This document shows positions 1 through 5,595 of a stretch of DNA of 7,058 nt, in pieces (position 1 is the stretch's first letter; each line of letters starts with the position of its first letter). Source of the DNA: Ruminococcus flavefaciens (GTDB lineage: Bacteria; Bacillota; Clostridia; Oscillospirales; Ruminococcaceae); assembly GCA_902796705.1 (NCBI GenBank), contig CADBQF010000126.1:1-7058 (forward strand). The letters are read 5' to 3'. A model generated the notes under the pieces. The model had not been told where the DNA came from, ran no database searches, and saw only the letters and a program-made list of their open reading frames with translations. The translations under genes and the position numbers were made by a program.

Positions 1-87
1 GTACGGATTTTCAGGCATAATTTTGTCGGTGACAAGGCAAAATTTGACGAAAAGACGTGCATGAATCCCTATGTGGACAGGTTCTAA
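1..87 (+). CDS. C-terminal end of an unidentified protein (5' truncated)
   Basis: An open frame enters the window at base 1 and runs for 28 codons to a TAA stop at 85-87. The visible tail is polar and ends in MNPYVDRF. It is too short to assign to a family, and I do not recognise it. It is judged real because the frame is open to the window edge and its stop abuts a strong intrinsic terminator whose stem begins at base 86, the usual arrangement for the last gene of a transcript. It converges on the minus-strand operon ending at 144. Function is unknown. Confidence 0.6.
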   Translation, partial: VRIFRHNFVGDKAKFDEKTCMNPYVDRF

Positions 88-113
88 AGGGCAGGTGAAG
101 ACCTGCCCTTTTT
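86..113 (+). terminator. Rho-independent terminator, possibly shared by convergent genes
   Basis: A perfect 11-bp stem (86-96 with 101-111) has a GAAG loop at 97-100 and is followed by a T run (109-113). It starts at the stop codon of the + strand gene. On the minus strand the same stem is followed by only CTTTAG, so it would terminate the opposing operon (ending at 144) less efficiently, but no better minus-strand terminator is visible. Confidence 0.9.
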
Positions 114-143
114 CATGATAAGATACGGCAGACAGAAGCTCGT

Positions 144-599
144 TCATCTTTTCTGCTCACCGTATTTCTGTTCTGTGAATTCTTTCAGTTTTTCTTTGAG
201 ATATTCATATCTTTCAAACTTTTCAGTTTTAGCGAAATGGACTTCCCTGAACTGTTCCGGATTATCGGAATAGTCAAGTTTTTCATCACCGAACTGCTCA
301 CTCGTAAGATCAAAAACTACATCTCCTATGACGTTGTAGCAGTGGTAATTTCCACCCGGACGGAGGATACCGTAGACTTTTCCGCCGAAGATATCCTGTG
401 CCAGAAATGCCGTTATCGAACACTGACCGAGAGTCATATTATCCCTGCTCCAATTGCTGCGAAGACGTGGAGCGGCAGTATATTCGCACCATATCTCCGA
501 AAGTGCGTCGTAGAGCCTGAGAGGAGAATCGATGCCTTTGTAAATATTGTTCACAGGCGGAACATCTGCTGTTTCCCAGCCGTAAAAATTATATCCCAT
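144..599 (-). CDS. YunG-family protein
   Basis: This 151-residue protein matches my recollection of the YunG family: a GQC-S-TA segment with Cys60, then a GG turn, an H-x-x-N segment (His86, Asn89) and D-L-T-x-E-Q-F (Asp97 to Phe103). The spacing of the conserved Cys, His and Asp resembles a papain or transglutaminase-like catalytic triad. That activity is my inference; the family's biochemical role is not known to me. The tail (about 125-151) is a charged, probably helical segment. The start is the ATG at 599, because GAGGTG lies 4 nt upstream and overlaps the TGA stop of the preceding gene (608-610). Longer in-frame starts would overlap that gene by more than 100 bp. The 8-bp gap suggests translational coupling, and this is the last gene of the minus-strand operon. 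No signal peptide or membrane segment is seen, so it is probably cytosolic. Confidence 0.8.
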   Translation of the reverse strand: MGYNFYGWETADVPPVNNIYKGIDSPLRLYDALSEIWCEYTAAPRLRSNWSRDNMTLGQCSITAFLAQDIFGGKVYGILRPGGNYHCYNVIGDVVFDLTSEQFGDEKLDYSDNPEQFREVHFAKTEKFERYEYLKEKLKEFTEQKYGEQKR

Positions 600-607
600 G
601 ATACACC

Positions 608-1366
608 TCATATATACATTGCGTCCATAGCCGTGATGTATTCCAGAGAAGGAACGAACGTCCCCTTGTGGCGGTCGCCCCTGTAAGCTTCGCTGCCGTT
701 TTTGTAGGCGATCACCTGTGACATCGGAAAAGGTACCCATATCCCGTTGTCGAGCGGTTTCGTCGAAAAAATGATACCATTTTCGAGCCGCTTGAAGCAG
801 AGAGTATTTTTCAGATTCTTGTGGACATACAGGAGATCGCCGTCATAGATCATCAGGTTGAGCTTGTTCCTCGGAGCGTTTTCAGCTATGAAGCTGTTGA
901 TTATCTCGAAGCGTTCACGTTCGTTGGGTACGCTTCGTGAGATATGTTCGTTCATATTGTCTATAAGAGAAAGGAAAAACCGTTCGGAGTCCGTATCGCC
1001 TGACTGGACAGCAGAATAACGGTGCATATGTCTGCCGTTGAAGATCGTTCCGTTATGGATCAGAGTCCACTCTCTGCCGGAATTGTCTGTACCGGTGAAT
1101 GGGTGGCAGTTATTTTCATTTATTGAACCGACAGTGGCGAATCTGATGTGTGCGAGCAGAGTTTTCTGCGGTGGGAGGCAGTCTATCATATCAGAGAGAA
1201 AAGTGCTTTCATTTGCACAAACTGGTTCTTTCAGTATCACTCTGCTGTCATTTTCGTACATCATTCCCCAGCCGTGCGGATTACTGCTGCTGTGCGAAAA
1301 GAAAGAACGCAGATGATCTGATATATCCGTATTTTTTTCTGAAGTGAAGCCAAGAAGCTCGCACAT
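608..1366 (-). CDS. Class II glutamine amidotransferase (YafJ/EgtC-like Ntn hydrolase)
   Basis: This 252-residue protein begins Met-Cys, so Cys2 becomes the N-terminal nucleophile after Met removal, as in class II (GATase type 2) amidotransferases. Family motifs follow in order: HGWG at 31-34, HIRFATVG at 73-80, HPF at 88-90, HNG at 104-106 and GDTDSE at 123-128. The length matches stand-alone YafJ-type proteins (about 250 residues), and there is no fused synthase domain. The expected chemistry is hydrolysis of glutamine or of a gamma-glutamyl amide; the real substrate cannot be read from sequence. It starts 12 bp after the stop of the glutamate-cysteine ligase, with GGTGAT just upstream of ATG. 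That context recalls EgtC, an Ntn hydrolase that removes a gamma-glutamyl group during ergothioneine synthesis, encoded near the ligase EgtA. Family assignment is firm; the metabolic role is inference. Confidence 0.92.
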   Translation of the reverse strand: MCELLGFTSEKNTDISDHLRSFFSHSSSNPHGWGMMYENDSRVILKEPVCANESTFLSDMIDCLPPQKTLLAHIRFATVGSINENNCHPFTGTDNSGREWTLIHNGTIFNGRHMHRYSAVQSGDTDSERFFLSLIDNMNEHISRSVPNERERFEIINSFIAENAPRNKLNLMIYDGDLLYVHKNLKNTLCFKRLENGIIFSTKPLDNGIWVPFPMSQVIAYKNGSEAYRGDRHKGTFVPSLEYITAMDAMYI

Positions 1367-1378
1367 TTATATCACCGC

Positions 1379-2524
1379 CTATTCGTAGATGTTATTTGTA
1401 ATGCTGGTACAGACCTTTCGTCCGTTTATCTTCTGTCTTTCAAAGCTGAGGATCTCAAGAGCTTTTTCGTTATCTGAAAAATGTTCTGCCATACTGTCTA
1501 TTATTGCCTCGCCACGTTCAAGAAGACGGACATCAGGTTCGAGCAGGGCTGCATTTTTGTGATCTGCCGCAGCTTTTTCCTGGAGCTGAGGAGTGAAGTC
1601 GATATCCGGGAGCGATATCAGATAGAGCATCAGCAGATGTGCAAATTCAAGATTCCTGCTGTCGATGCCCAGAGGAGCAGAAGGATCAAGGTCGAACATT
1701 CGCAGTTCGATGTGGTCAACACCGTTTGCAGCCAGATTTTCAAGCGAATTCACGCCCTTAGGTTTAAGGCGTACCGGCAGATAAAGTTCGCTTGCAGAGT
1801 AGAGCGAGCCTGTAACGATATGTTTTTTTATGCTGCCCGTGAAAGTCCGCAGACTGCGGTGATCGAGTATGGGCAGAAATTTGTTCCAGTATCCACGCCT
1901 GCTGTTTCTCATAGACGAATACTCACTCATAATTATACCGCTTTTTCCGTCTTTGTCAAGAGAAGCATCATAATACGGACTTGCTGCCGTCAGGAGAACG
2001 AGCAGCCAGCTATGGATCATGAGCTGCTTATAGAGCCTGAGATAGAGCCTGTCACGGAAATCGTCCGGATCATCTTTTCCGGTATTGATTTCGTTAAGGA
2101 ATTCCTCTGCAAATGAAAAATTGAAATGTATGCCGGAGAAGAGCATGAGCTTTTTTCCGTACTTTTTCTGCAAAACTTCACGGTAGCTGCGTTTTGAGGA
2201 ATGATCGCCCGTGAAATCAGCTATCGGGATCTCGTTCTCGCTTTCAAAATGGGGAGGATTGCTGTAGAGCCAGATGTTCTCCCCATTTTCCGCAAGGACT
2301 TCCCGTGTCCTTTTATCGAGTGCAGCCAGTGCTTCAATGGCTTCATCGATGCTCTGACAGACCGGAGTTACCAGTTCGACCTGATTTTCGCAGAAATCAC
2401 GGGTGATATGCTCGTCATTCCCGAAAGGGTGCGGAGTCTGGGCGAGCCTTCCGTGACTGTCCACACGGAGAGTCTCTCTTTCTATGCCGAATTTTCCGCA
2501 GTAATAATATTTGCTTGTGGTCAT
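1379..2524 (-). CDS. gshA: Glutamate-cysteine ligase, GshA type, short stand-alone form
   Basis: This 381-residue protein has hallmarks of the GshA-type ATP-dependent carboxylate-amine ligases: GIERETLR at 13-20 (metal/ATP-binding glutamates), DFCENQVELVTP at 43-54, SGIHFNFSF at 130-138, the SSMRNSRRGY region at 203-212 and HIELRMFDLDP at 271-281. The expected reaction joins the gamma-carboxyl of glutamate to cysteine. It is much shorter than E. coli GshA (about 518 residues) and lacks the C-terminal ATP-grasp half of the bifunctional GshAB/GshF enzymes common in Firmicutes. No glutathione synthetase is nearby, so the end product may be gamma-glutamylcysteine or another gamma-glutamyl compound. 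The ATG at 2524 is preferred because GAGGTG lies just upstream; an earlier in-frame ATG at 2557 lacks such a site. It is the second gene of the operon, 123 bp after the ACT gene. No convincing separate promoter or terminator is seen in that gap. Cytosolic. Confidence 0.88.
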   Translation of the reverse strand: MTTSKYYYCGKFGIERETLRVDSHGRLAQTPHPFGNDEHITRDFCENQVELVTPVCQSIDEAIEALAALDKRTREVLAENGENIWLYSNPPHFESENEIPIADFTGDHSSKRSYREVLQKKYGKKLMLFSGIHFNFSFAEEFLNEINTGKDDPDDFRDRLYLRLYKQLMIHSWLLVLLTAASPYYDASLDKDGKSGIIMSEYSSMRNSRRGYWNKFLPILDHRSLRTFTGSIKKHIVTGSLYSASELYLPVRLKPKGVNSLENLAANGVDHIELRMFDLDPSAPLGIDSRNLEFAHLLMLYLISLPDIDFTPQLQEKAAADHKNAALLEPDVRLLERGEAIIDSMAEHFSDNEKALEILSFERQKINGRKVCTSITNNIYE

Positions 2525-2647
2525 ATAAATCACCTCATACAGCGAAGTGCTGTTCAATGTAGTTTTTTGAGTATCGATATTATGATTCTGTCAGGCGTAT
2601 TTCCGGAATGGGATATTGTCGGTATGAGATGTCAAAATAATTTCAGG

Positions 2648-2893
2648 TCAGAGGTCGGTGATCTTCACCTGTTTTACGTTCCTTATCCTGCGAAGCCGGC
2701 GTGAAACGGTCTCATTTTCAGCCGGTGACTCAAAATCGACATCAGCTTTGAAATGGGAAACAGATATATTGTTTTCGTCTGTACCGGCATTAGCCGTATG
2801 AGAGATAATATTGCCGTTCATACGCCTTATCACGTTGGATATCTCACTCACAAGGCCAATCCTGTCGAGCGAGATAACTTCAATCCTTTTCAT
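2648..2893 (-). CDS. Small single ACT-domain protein
   Basis: This 81-residue protein is a single ACT domain (beta-alpha-beta-beta-alpha-beta). It opens with a strand (KRIEVIS), the DRIGL turn at 10-14 typical of amino-acid-binding ACT domains, and a helix with ISNVIRRMNGNI at 18-29 that closely resembles the C-terminal ACT domain of RelA/SpoT proteins. The last strand is VKQVKI at 73-78. There is no attached enzyme or DNA-binding domain, so it may be a free ligand sensor or a regulatory subunit working in trans. Being first in an operon with glutamate-cysteine ligase suggests control of that enzyme or of amino-acid supply, but this is inference. The start at 2893 is fixed by a perfect AGGAGG (2900-2905) with a 6-nt spacer; an in-frame ATG 11 codons earlier lacks this. 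No signal peptide or membrane segment. Confidence 0.85.
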   Translation of the reverse strand: MKRIEVISLDRIGLVSEISNVIRRMNGNIISHTANAGTDENNISVSHFKADVDFESPAENETVSRRLRRIRNVKQVKITDL

Positions 2894-2907
2894 AAAATAC
2901 CTCCTGT

Positions 2908-2950
2908 AAATAAGAATAACGGACAAAACCGGCTCCGCACGAAATGTCCG
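2908..2950 (-). promoter_or_regulatory. Candidate attenuator hairpin in the operon leader
   Basis: On the minus strand CGGACA (2950-2945) can pair with TGTCCG (2925-2920), followed directly by a T-rich stretch (TTATTCTTATTT, 2919-2908). The stem is only 6 bp with a 19-nt loop, so it is a weak terminator candidate. It lies between the short leader ORF and the ribosome site of the ACT gene. The leader-ORF segment TGTTCCG (2989-2983) could pair with the first arm (one bulged T) as a competing structure. Suggestive only. Confidence 0.25.
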
Positions 2951-2971
2951 ATCACAGGCAGATATTGCATA

Positions 2972-3025
2972 TCAGACAGCAGCGGAACAGTTTGCCGAAG
3001 AGATCGTCATGTGACACATTCGCAT
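2972..3025 (-). CDS. Putative 17-residue leader peptide rich in Met and Cys
   Basis: Within the leader of the ACT-ligase operon there is a short ORF, MRMCHMTISSANCSAAV, ending in TGA. Its ATG has a strong ribosome site, GGAGG (3037-3033), at a 7-nt spacer, which argues that it is translated. It starts about 35 nt after the predicted transcription start and ends 78 nt before the ACT start codon. Five of 17 residues carry sulfur (Met1, Met3, Cys4, Met6, Cys13), four of them in the first six. A translated, sulfur-amino-acid-rich leader ahead of a cysteine-using ligase suggests control by ribosome stalling when charged Cys-tRNA or Met-tRNA is scarce. That role is inference. The ORF is short enough to be chance, although the ribosome site makes chance less likely. 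Confidence 0.45.
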   Translation of the reverse strand: MRMCHMTISSANCSAAV

Positions 3026-3040
3026 AAAACCGCCTCCATA

Positions 3041-3063
3041 AAGCATACTGATTTACTATGCTT
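3041..3063. promoter_or_regulatory. Inverted repeat over the operon transcription start (candidate operator)
   Basis: Perfect 7-bp arms AAGCATA (3041-3047) and TATGCTT (3057-3063) are separated by 9 bp. The repeat begins 2 bp downstream of the -10 box at 3066-3071 and covers the predicted start near 3059. A repressor bound here would block transcription; alternatively the RNA would start within a small hairpin. No gene for a matching repressor is identifiable. Confidence 0.4.
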
Positions 3064-3065
3064 AT

Positions 3066-3094
3066 ATTATACTATAATATACATACTTTGTCAA
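3066..3094 (-). promoter_or_regulatory. Consensus sigma-A promoter of the ACT-ligase-amidotransferase-YunG operon
   Basis: On the minus strand the -35 box TTGACA (3094-3089) and -10 box TATAAT (3071-3066) both match consensus perfectly, separated by exactly 17 bp that are A/T rich near the -10. The predicted start is around 3059, giving a leader of about 165 nt before the ACT start codon. Such a perfect promoter implies high basal activity, so control is probably downstream (operator repeat, leader peptide). Confidence 0.88.
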
Positions 3095-3162
3095 TAGGAT
3101 TTCTGTGATTAGATTATCCGGAAATTCTTTTGTCAGGTATAGAGCGAAGTTATAACATGGCG

Positions 3163-3191
3163 AAAAATGGACTCCGGAATTTCCGGAGTCC
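3163..3191 (-). terminator. Rho-independent terminator of the chimeric regulator gene
   Basis: Eleven-base arms (3169-3179 and 3181-3191) form a near-perfect GC-rich palindrome whose realistic hairpin is a 9-bp stem GGACTCCGG/CCGGAGTCC with a 5-nt loop. On the minus strand it is followed by A then five T (3167-3163). It lies 25 bp beyond the regulator stop codon at 3217 and upstream of the next promoter, separating the two transcription units. Confidence 0.88.
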
Positions 3192-3216
3192 TGTGTATGA
3201 TAACAGTGATATATCT

Positions 3217-5430
3217 CTATTCTTTATCCCTGAACTCCGAGGGCGACATTCCTGTTCTGTCCCTGAACTGTCTCATAAAATGGGTTGTATTCTGATAGCC
3301 GCAGGAAGAAGCGACTTCATTCACACGCAGGTCGGTCGAAGTGAGAAGCTGTTTCGCCATGCTGATGCGAGCGTCGATGAGGTCATCGATGAAGCTTATG
3401 CCAAAATTCTCCTTATAGAGTTTCTGCACATAGCTTTTGCTGATATTGAGCCGTTTAGCGAGTTCAGCGAGATCCCAGCCGAGTTCGGGAGCTTTGTGTA
3501 TCTCACGCCGGAGTCTTCTGAGCTGAGCTATGCCGGTAAAGCCTTTTTCCTTCGGCTTGCTGTTTTCGAGAGTATCGAGCAGGTCGGAAAGACACTTTTC
3601 AGCCGGAGCATAGACATGGCCGCATACATAGTGCGGTTCAGGGAGAAACGCTGCTGCCGAGCCTTCCTGCATTTTCCTGATGAGGACTTCGAGCTGTATC
3701 ATCATTTCCTCCGCACAGCGTTCCGGAGCATCATTTTTTTCAAGCGGAAAAACGACAGCGAACGTCCGCTTGTCGAGCCGTGCTGTCTGTAATTTTCTGC
3801 CTGACAGCAGCCGGATCGCATTGGCGAGCAGAAGCTCTGACTGCATGACTGTATCGGGAAGGCGTTCTTTATGATGAACTTCCGGGGCGGCAGAAAGTTT
3901 TGCTATCGTAACGAGCATAATGCCGTTTTGCGAGCTATTCTGCTCCTGTTTTTCAAGGTGGAGGAGCAGACCTTTTTTACTGAGCATATCGGTCATTTTA
4001 TCAAAGAGCGAAGCTTCCTCTACTTTTTTCTGGAGATATTCCGCATAGCGTTTATGTCTGAGGATACGCAGTCCGTTCGCAACAGAACTGAGCATATTGA
4101 AAAGCATAACGGAAACAGTGAAATCCTCTGCCTTTTCATAAGACAGGGCGAAATATCCGAATACCTGCGATGCAGCATGGAGCGGCAGAACGAACATAGT
4201 GACCGGTCGGTGAGGCTGCGAGAGCATAGGAACGATGTCTGAGGTGTGGAATGTGCCGATATATCTGCCGTTCTGCCATGCTTCCTTTGAGATAGGGCAG
4301 AGCATCTGTTCAGGAAAAGGCTTTGTCGGGCAGATGTCGGGCTGCTGCGGATCGCCGTCCCAGTCCGGGAGGATACAAAGCGAAAGCGAGCAGTAGTTAT
4401 TGATTATATGAGCAGTCTGATCTACGACTTCCATGAGTTCCGGGAGCGATTCCACACAGGCTGTTCTTGTTATAACATCGGCGTTGATACGCATTTCGAG
4501 CATTGCGGAAGCCTCTGAATCCCTGCGTATCTGTTCTTTTACACGGAGAGCAACGCTCTGATAATCAGCTATTTTCTCGACACAGCCGCAGCTTGCACCG
4601 TAGATTATATGTATATCCGACGAAGGATCAGGACGCACTTCACCGCCTGTAAGTCTGATGAGCCTTTCGGTTCCTCTTTTGCCGAGTTCAAACATTGAAC
4701 TTCCGATAGTCGTGAGTGTAGGAAAGCTCGACAAAGCGAAAATATGTCCGTCGAATCCCGTAACAAGTACATCATCTGGAACTGATATGCCGCCTTTCTG
4801 GAGGGTATCACAGAGAGTGACAGCCATGATATCGCTCGCACAGACAACGGCATCGGGCATCTCACGCTTATGCTGCAAAAGTTCCTCAGCGAGTTCGGCA
4901 GCACGCAATTTCCAGAAATCGCCGTAGAAAATCTCGTACCGGCAGCCGTTTTCATTGACTGCCCGTAGGAATCCCTGCATTCGCTGTTCAGAATCGGGAT
5001 TTCCCTCATGACCGGCAAGGAATATGAATCGGCGGCTGCCGTGTTTTTTTATCAGATGAGAGGTGAGTTCGTACACAGGATCGTCCTGCGGAATGCGGAC
5101 AGTTTCAAATCCGAGTTCTTCACCGCCGAGGTCGATGCACGGCAGTCCGGCTTTCCGTATTATCTCAGGGATCATGCGGCGGACGATCTCTTTTACGAAA
5201 AATTGTGATACGAGCAGAACACCGTCAAGCACAGCACGTTCAAGAAGATGATAGATGCTCTCTTCGCCCGTCATTATATCGTTCTGTATGTGGAATTCAA
5301 GTCCATTCGTAGCAGTCGTCAGGACTATCACATCATATCCGGCAGCGGAAGCGGTACGGAATATCCCGTCGAGCAGTTCGCTTTGCAGATCGTCCGTGAC
5401 CGCAGGTATGATAACTCCTATTCTTTTCAT
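3217..5430 (-). CDS. Chimeric regulator: LacI-type sugar-binding domain, degenerate GGDEF-like domain, AraC-type DNA-binding domain
   Basis: This 737-residue protein has four parts. Residues 1-283 resemble the effector domain of LacI/GalR repressors (opening MKRIGVIIPA, ASDIMA at 198-203, VPDDVLVTGFDG at 217-228, PTLTTI at 237-242), ending in a CGC at 281-283, without the usual N-terminal LacI helix-turn-helix. A linker helix leads to a middle domain of unclear family, perhaps GAF-like (about 325-455). Residues 470-625 look like a GGDEF fold, but the GGDEF loop is replaced by LDKRTF (552-557), so cyclic-di-GMP synthesis is unlikely. Residues 635-735 are an AraC-type double helix-turn-helix (DLAELAKRLNISKSYVQKLY, then VNEVASSCGY with a GMSPSEFR end). 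The protein is cytosolic and probably binds a sugar. The ATG at 5430 is chosen because GGTG and AAGGA lie upstream and the promoter leaves a short leader. It diverges from the deacetylase-dockerin gene, its likely target. Confidence 0.88.
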   Translation of the reverse strand: MKRIGVIIPAVTDDLQSELLDGIFRTASAAGYDVIVLTTATNGLEFHIQNDIMTGEESIYHLLERAVLDGVLLVSQFFVKEIVRRMIPEIIRKAGLPCIDLGGEELGFETVRIPQDDPVYELTSHLIKKHGSRRFIFLAGHEGNPDSEQRMQGFLRAVNENGCRYEIFYGDFWKLRAAELAEELLQHKREMPDAVVCASDIMAVTLCDTLQKGGISVPDDVLVTGFDGHIFALSSFPTLTTIGSSMFELGKRGTERLIRLTGGEVRPDPSSDIHIIYGASCGCVEKIADYQSVALRVKEQIRRDSEASAMLEMRINADVITRTACVESLPELMEVVDQTAHIINNYCSLSLCILPDWDGDPQQPDICPTKPFPEQMLCPISKEAWQNGRYIGTFHTSDIVPMLSQPHRPVTMFVLPLHAASQVFGYFALSYEKAEDFTVSVMLFNMLSSVANGLRILRHKRYAEYLQKKVEEASLFDKMTDMLSKKGLLLHLEKQEQNSSQNGIMLVTIAKLSAAPEVHHKERLPDTVMQSELLLANAIRLLSGRKLQTARLDKRTFAVVFPLEKNDAPERCAEEMMIQLEVLIRKMQEGSAAAFLPEPHYVCGHVYAPAEKCLSDLLDTLENSKPKEKGFTGIAQLRRLRREIHKAPELGWDLAELAKRLNISKSYVQKLYKENFGISFIDDLIDARISMAKQLLTSTDLRVNEVASSCGYQNTTHFMRQFRDRTGMSPSEFRDKE

Positions 5431-5451
5431 GGTATCACCGTCCTTTATCAA

Positions 5452-5480
5452 AGTATAACGCATCGTGAAGGCTGTGTCAA
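5452..5480 (-). promoter_or_regulatory. Sigma-A promoter of the chimeric regulator gene
   Basis: On the minus strand there is a perfect -35 TTGACA (5480-5475), a 17-bp spacer and a -10 TATACT (5457-5452, five of six consensus). Transcription would start near 5445, giving a leader of only about 15 nt before the ATG at 5430. Confidence 0.85.
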
Positions 5481-5503
5481 CAGAAAATCCGCATTATGTC
5501 AGC

Positions 5504-5521
5504 AACAATGTGCAAAATGTT
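5504..5521. promoter_or_regulatory. 18-bp imperfect palindrome between divergent promoters (candidate operator)
   Basis: AACAATGTGCAAAATGTT is symmetric at 14 of 18 positions around a central TGCA. It lies between the regulator promoter (-35 ends at 5480) and the candidate deacetylase promoter (from 5523), where a shared control protein would be expected to bind. The chimeric regulator is the obvious candidate, although AraC-type domains often prefer direct or asymmetric sites. No sequence evidence fixes which protein binds. Confidence 0.35.
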
Positions 5522-5522
5522 A

Positions 5523-5556
5523 TTGAATATGATGTGATACTGTGATAATATATAAT
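5523..5556 (+). promoter_or_regulatory. Probable promoter of the deacetylase-dockerin gene
   Basis: Two overlapping solutions are seen. TTGAAT (5523-5528) with GATAAT (5544-5549) has a short 15-bp spacer but a TG extended -10 (5541-5542). Alternatively TATAAT (5551-5556) is a perfect -10 without a good -35 at normal spacing. Both give a leader of about 35-40 nt before the ATG at 5596. A weak -35 fits a gene that needs an activator. Confidence 0.5.
5533..5547 (+). repeat. Tandem TGTGATA direct repeat in the deacetylase promoter
   Basis: TGTGATA occurs at 5533-5539 and again at 5541-5547, an 8-bp period with one base between copies. It falls between the candidate -35 and -10 boxes. It may be a protein-binding half-site pair or chance in an A/T-rich promoter. 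Confidence 0.3.
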
Positions 5557-5595
5557 TGAAATAAGGAACAGATAAAACTCACGAGGTGAATTTTA

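Noticed and set aside
237..686. 149-codon open frame on the + strand opposite the YunG and amidotransferase genes
   Set aside because: It crosses the junction of two recognised minus-strand genes, has no good ribosome site and no domain resemblance.
600..740. Longer N-terminus for the YunG-family gene starting at 740
   Set aside because: It would overlap the amidotransferase coding region by over 100 bp; the ATG at 599 has a proper ribosome site and matches the family start.
1481..2116. 211-codon open frame on the + strand opposite the glutamate-cysteine ligase
   Set aside because: The minus strand carries clear ligase motifs here, and the + strand product is cysteine-rich and low in family features. 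It is a shadow frame.
2606..2635. TTGACA on the minus strand (2635-2630) as an internal promoter for the ligase gene
   Set aside because: No acceptable -10 box lies 15-19 bp downstream; the nearest A/T-rich hexamers are too close or too far.
2894..3060. T-box or known riboswitch in the leader of the ACT-ligase operon
   Set aside because: No T-box core sequence (GGGTGG-type) or recognisable riboswitch motif was seen, and the leader is short. The short ORF explains it better.
3130..3792. 220-codon open frame on the + strand opposite the regulator
   Set aside because: It lies antisense to the well-supported AraC-type end of the regulator, starts across that gene's terminator, has no recognisable domain, and is explained by codon bias of the real gene.
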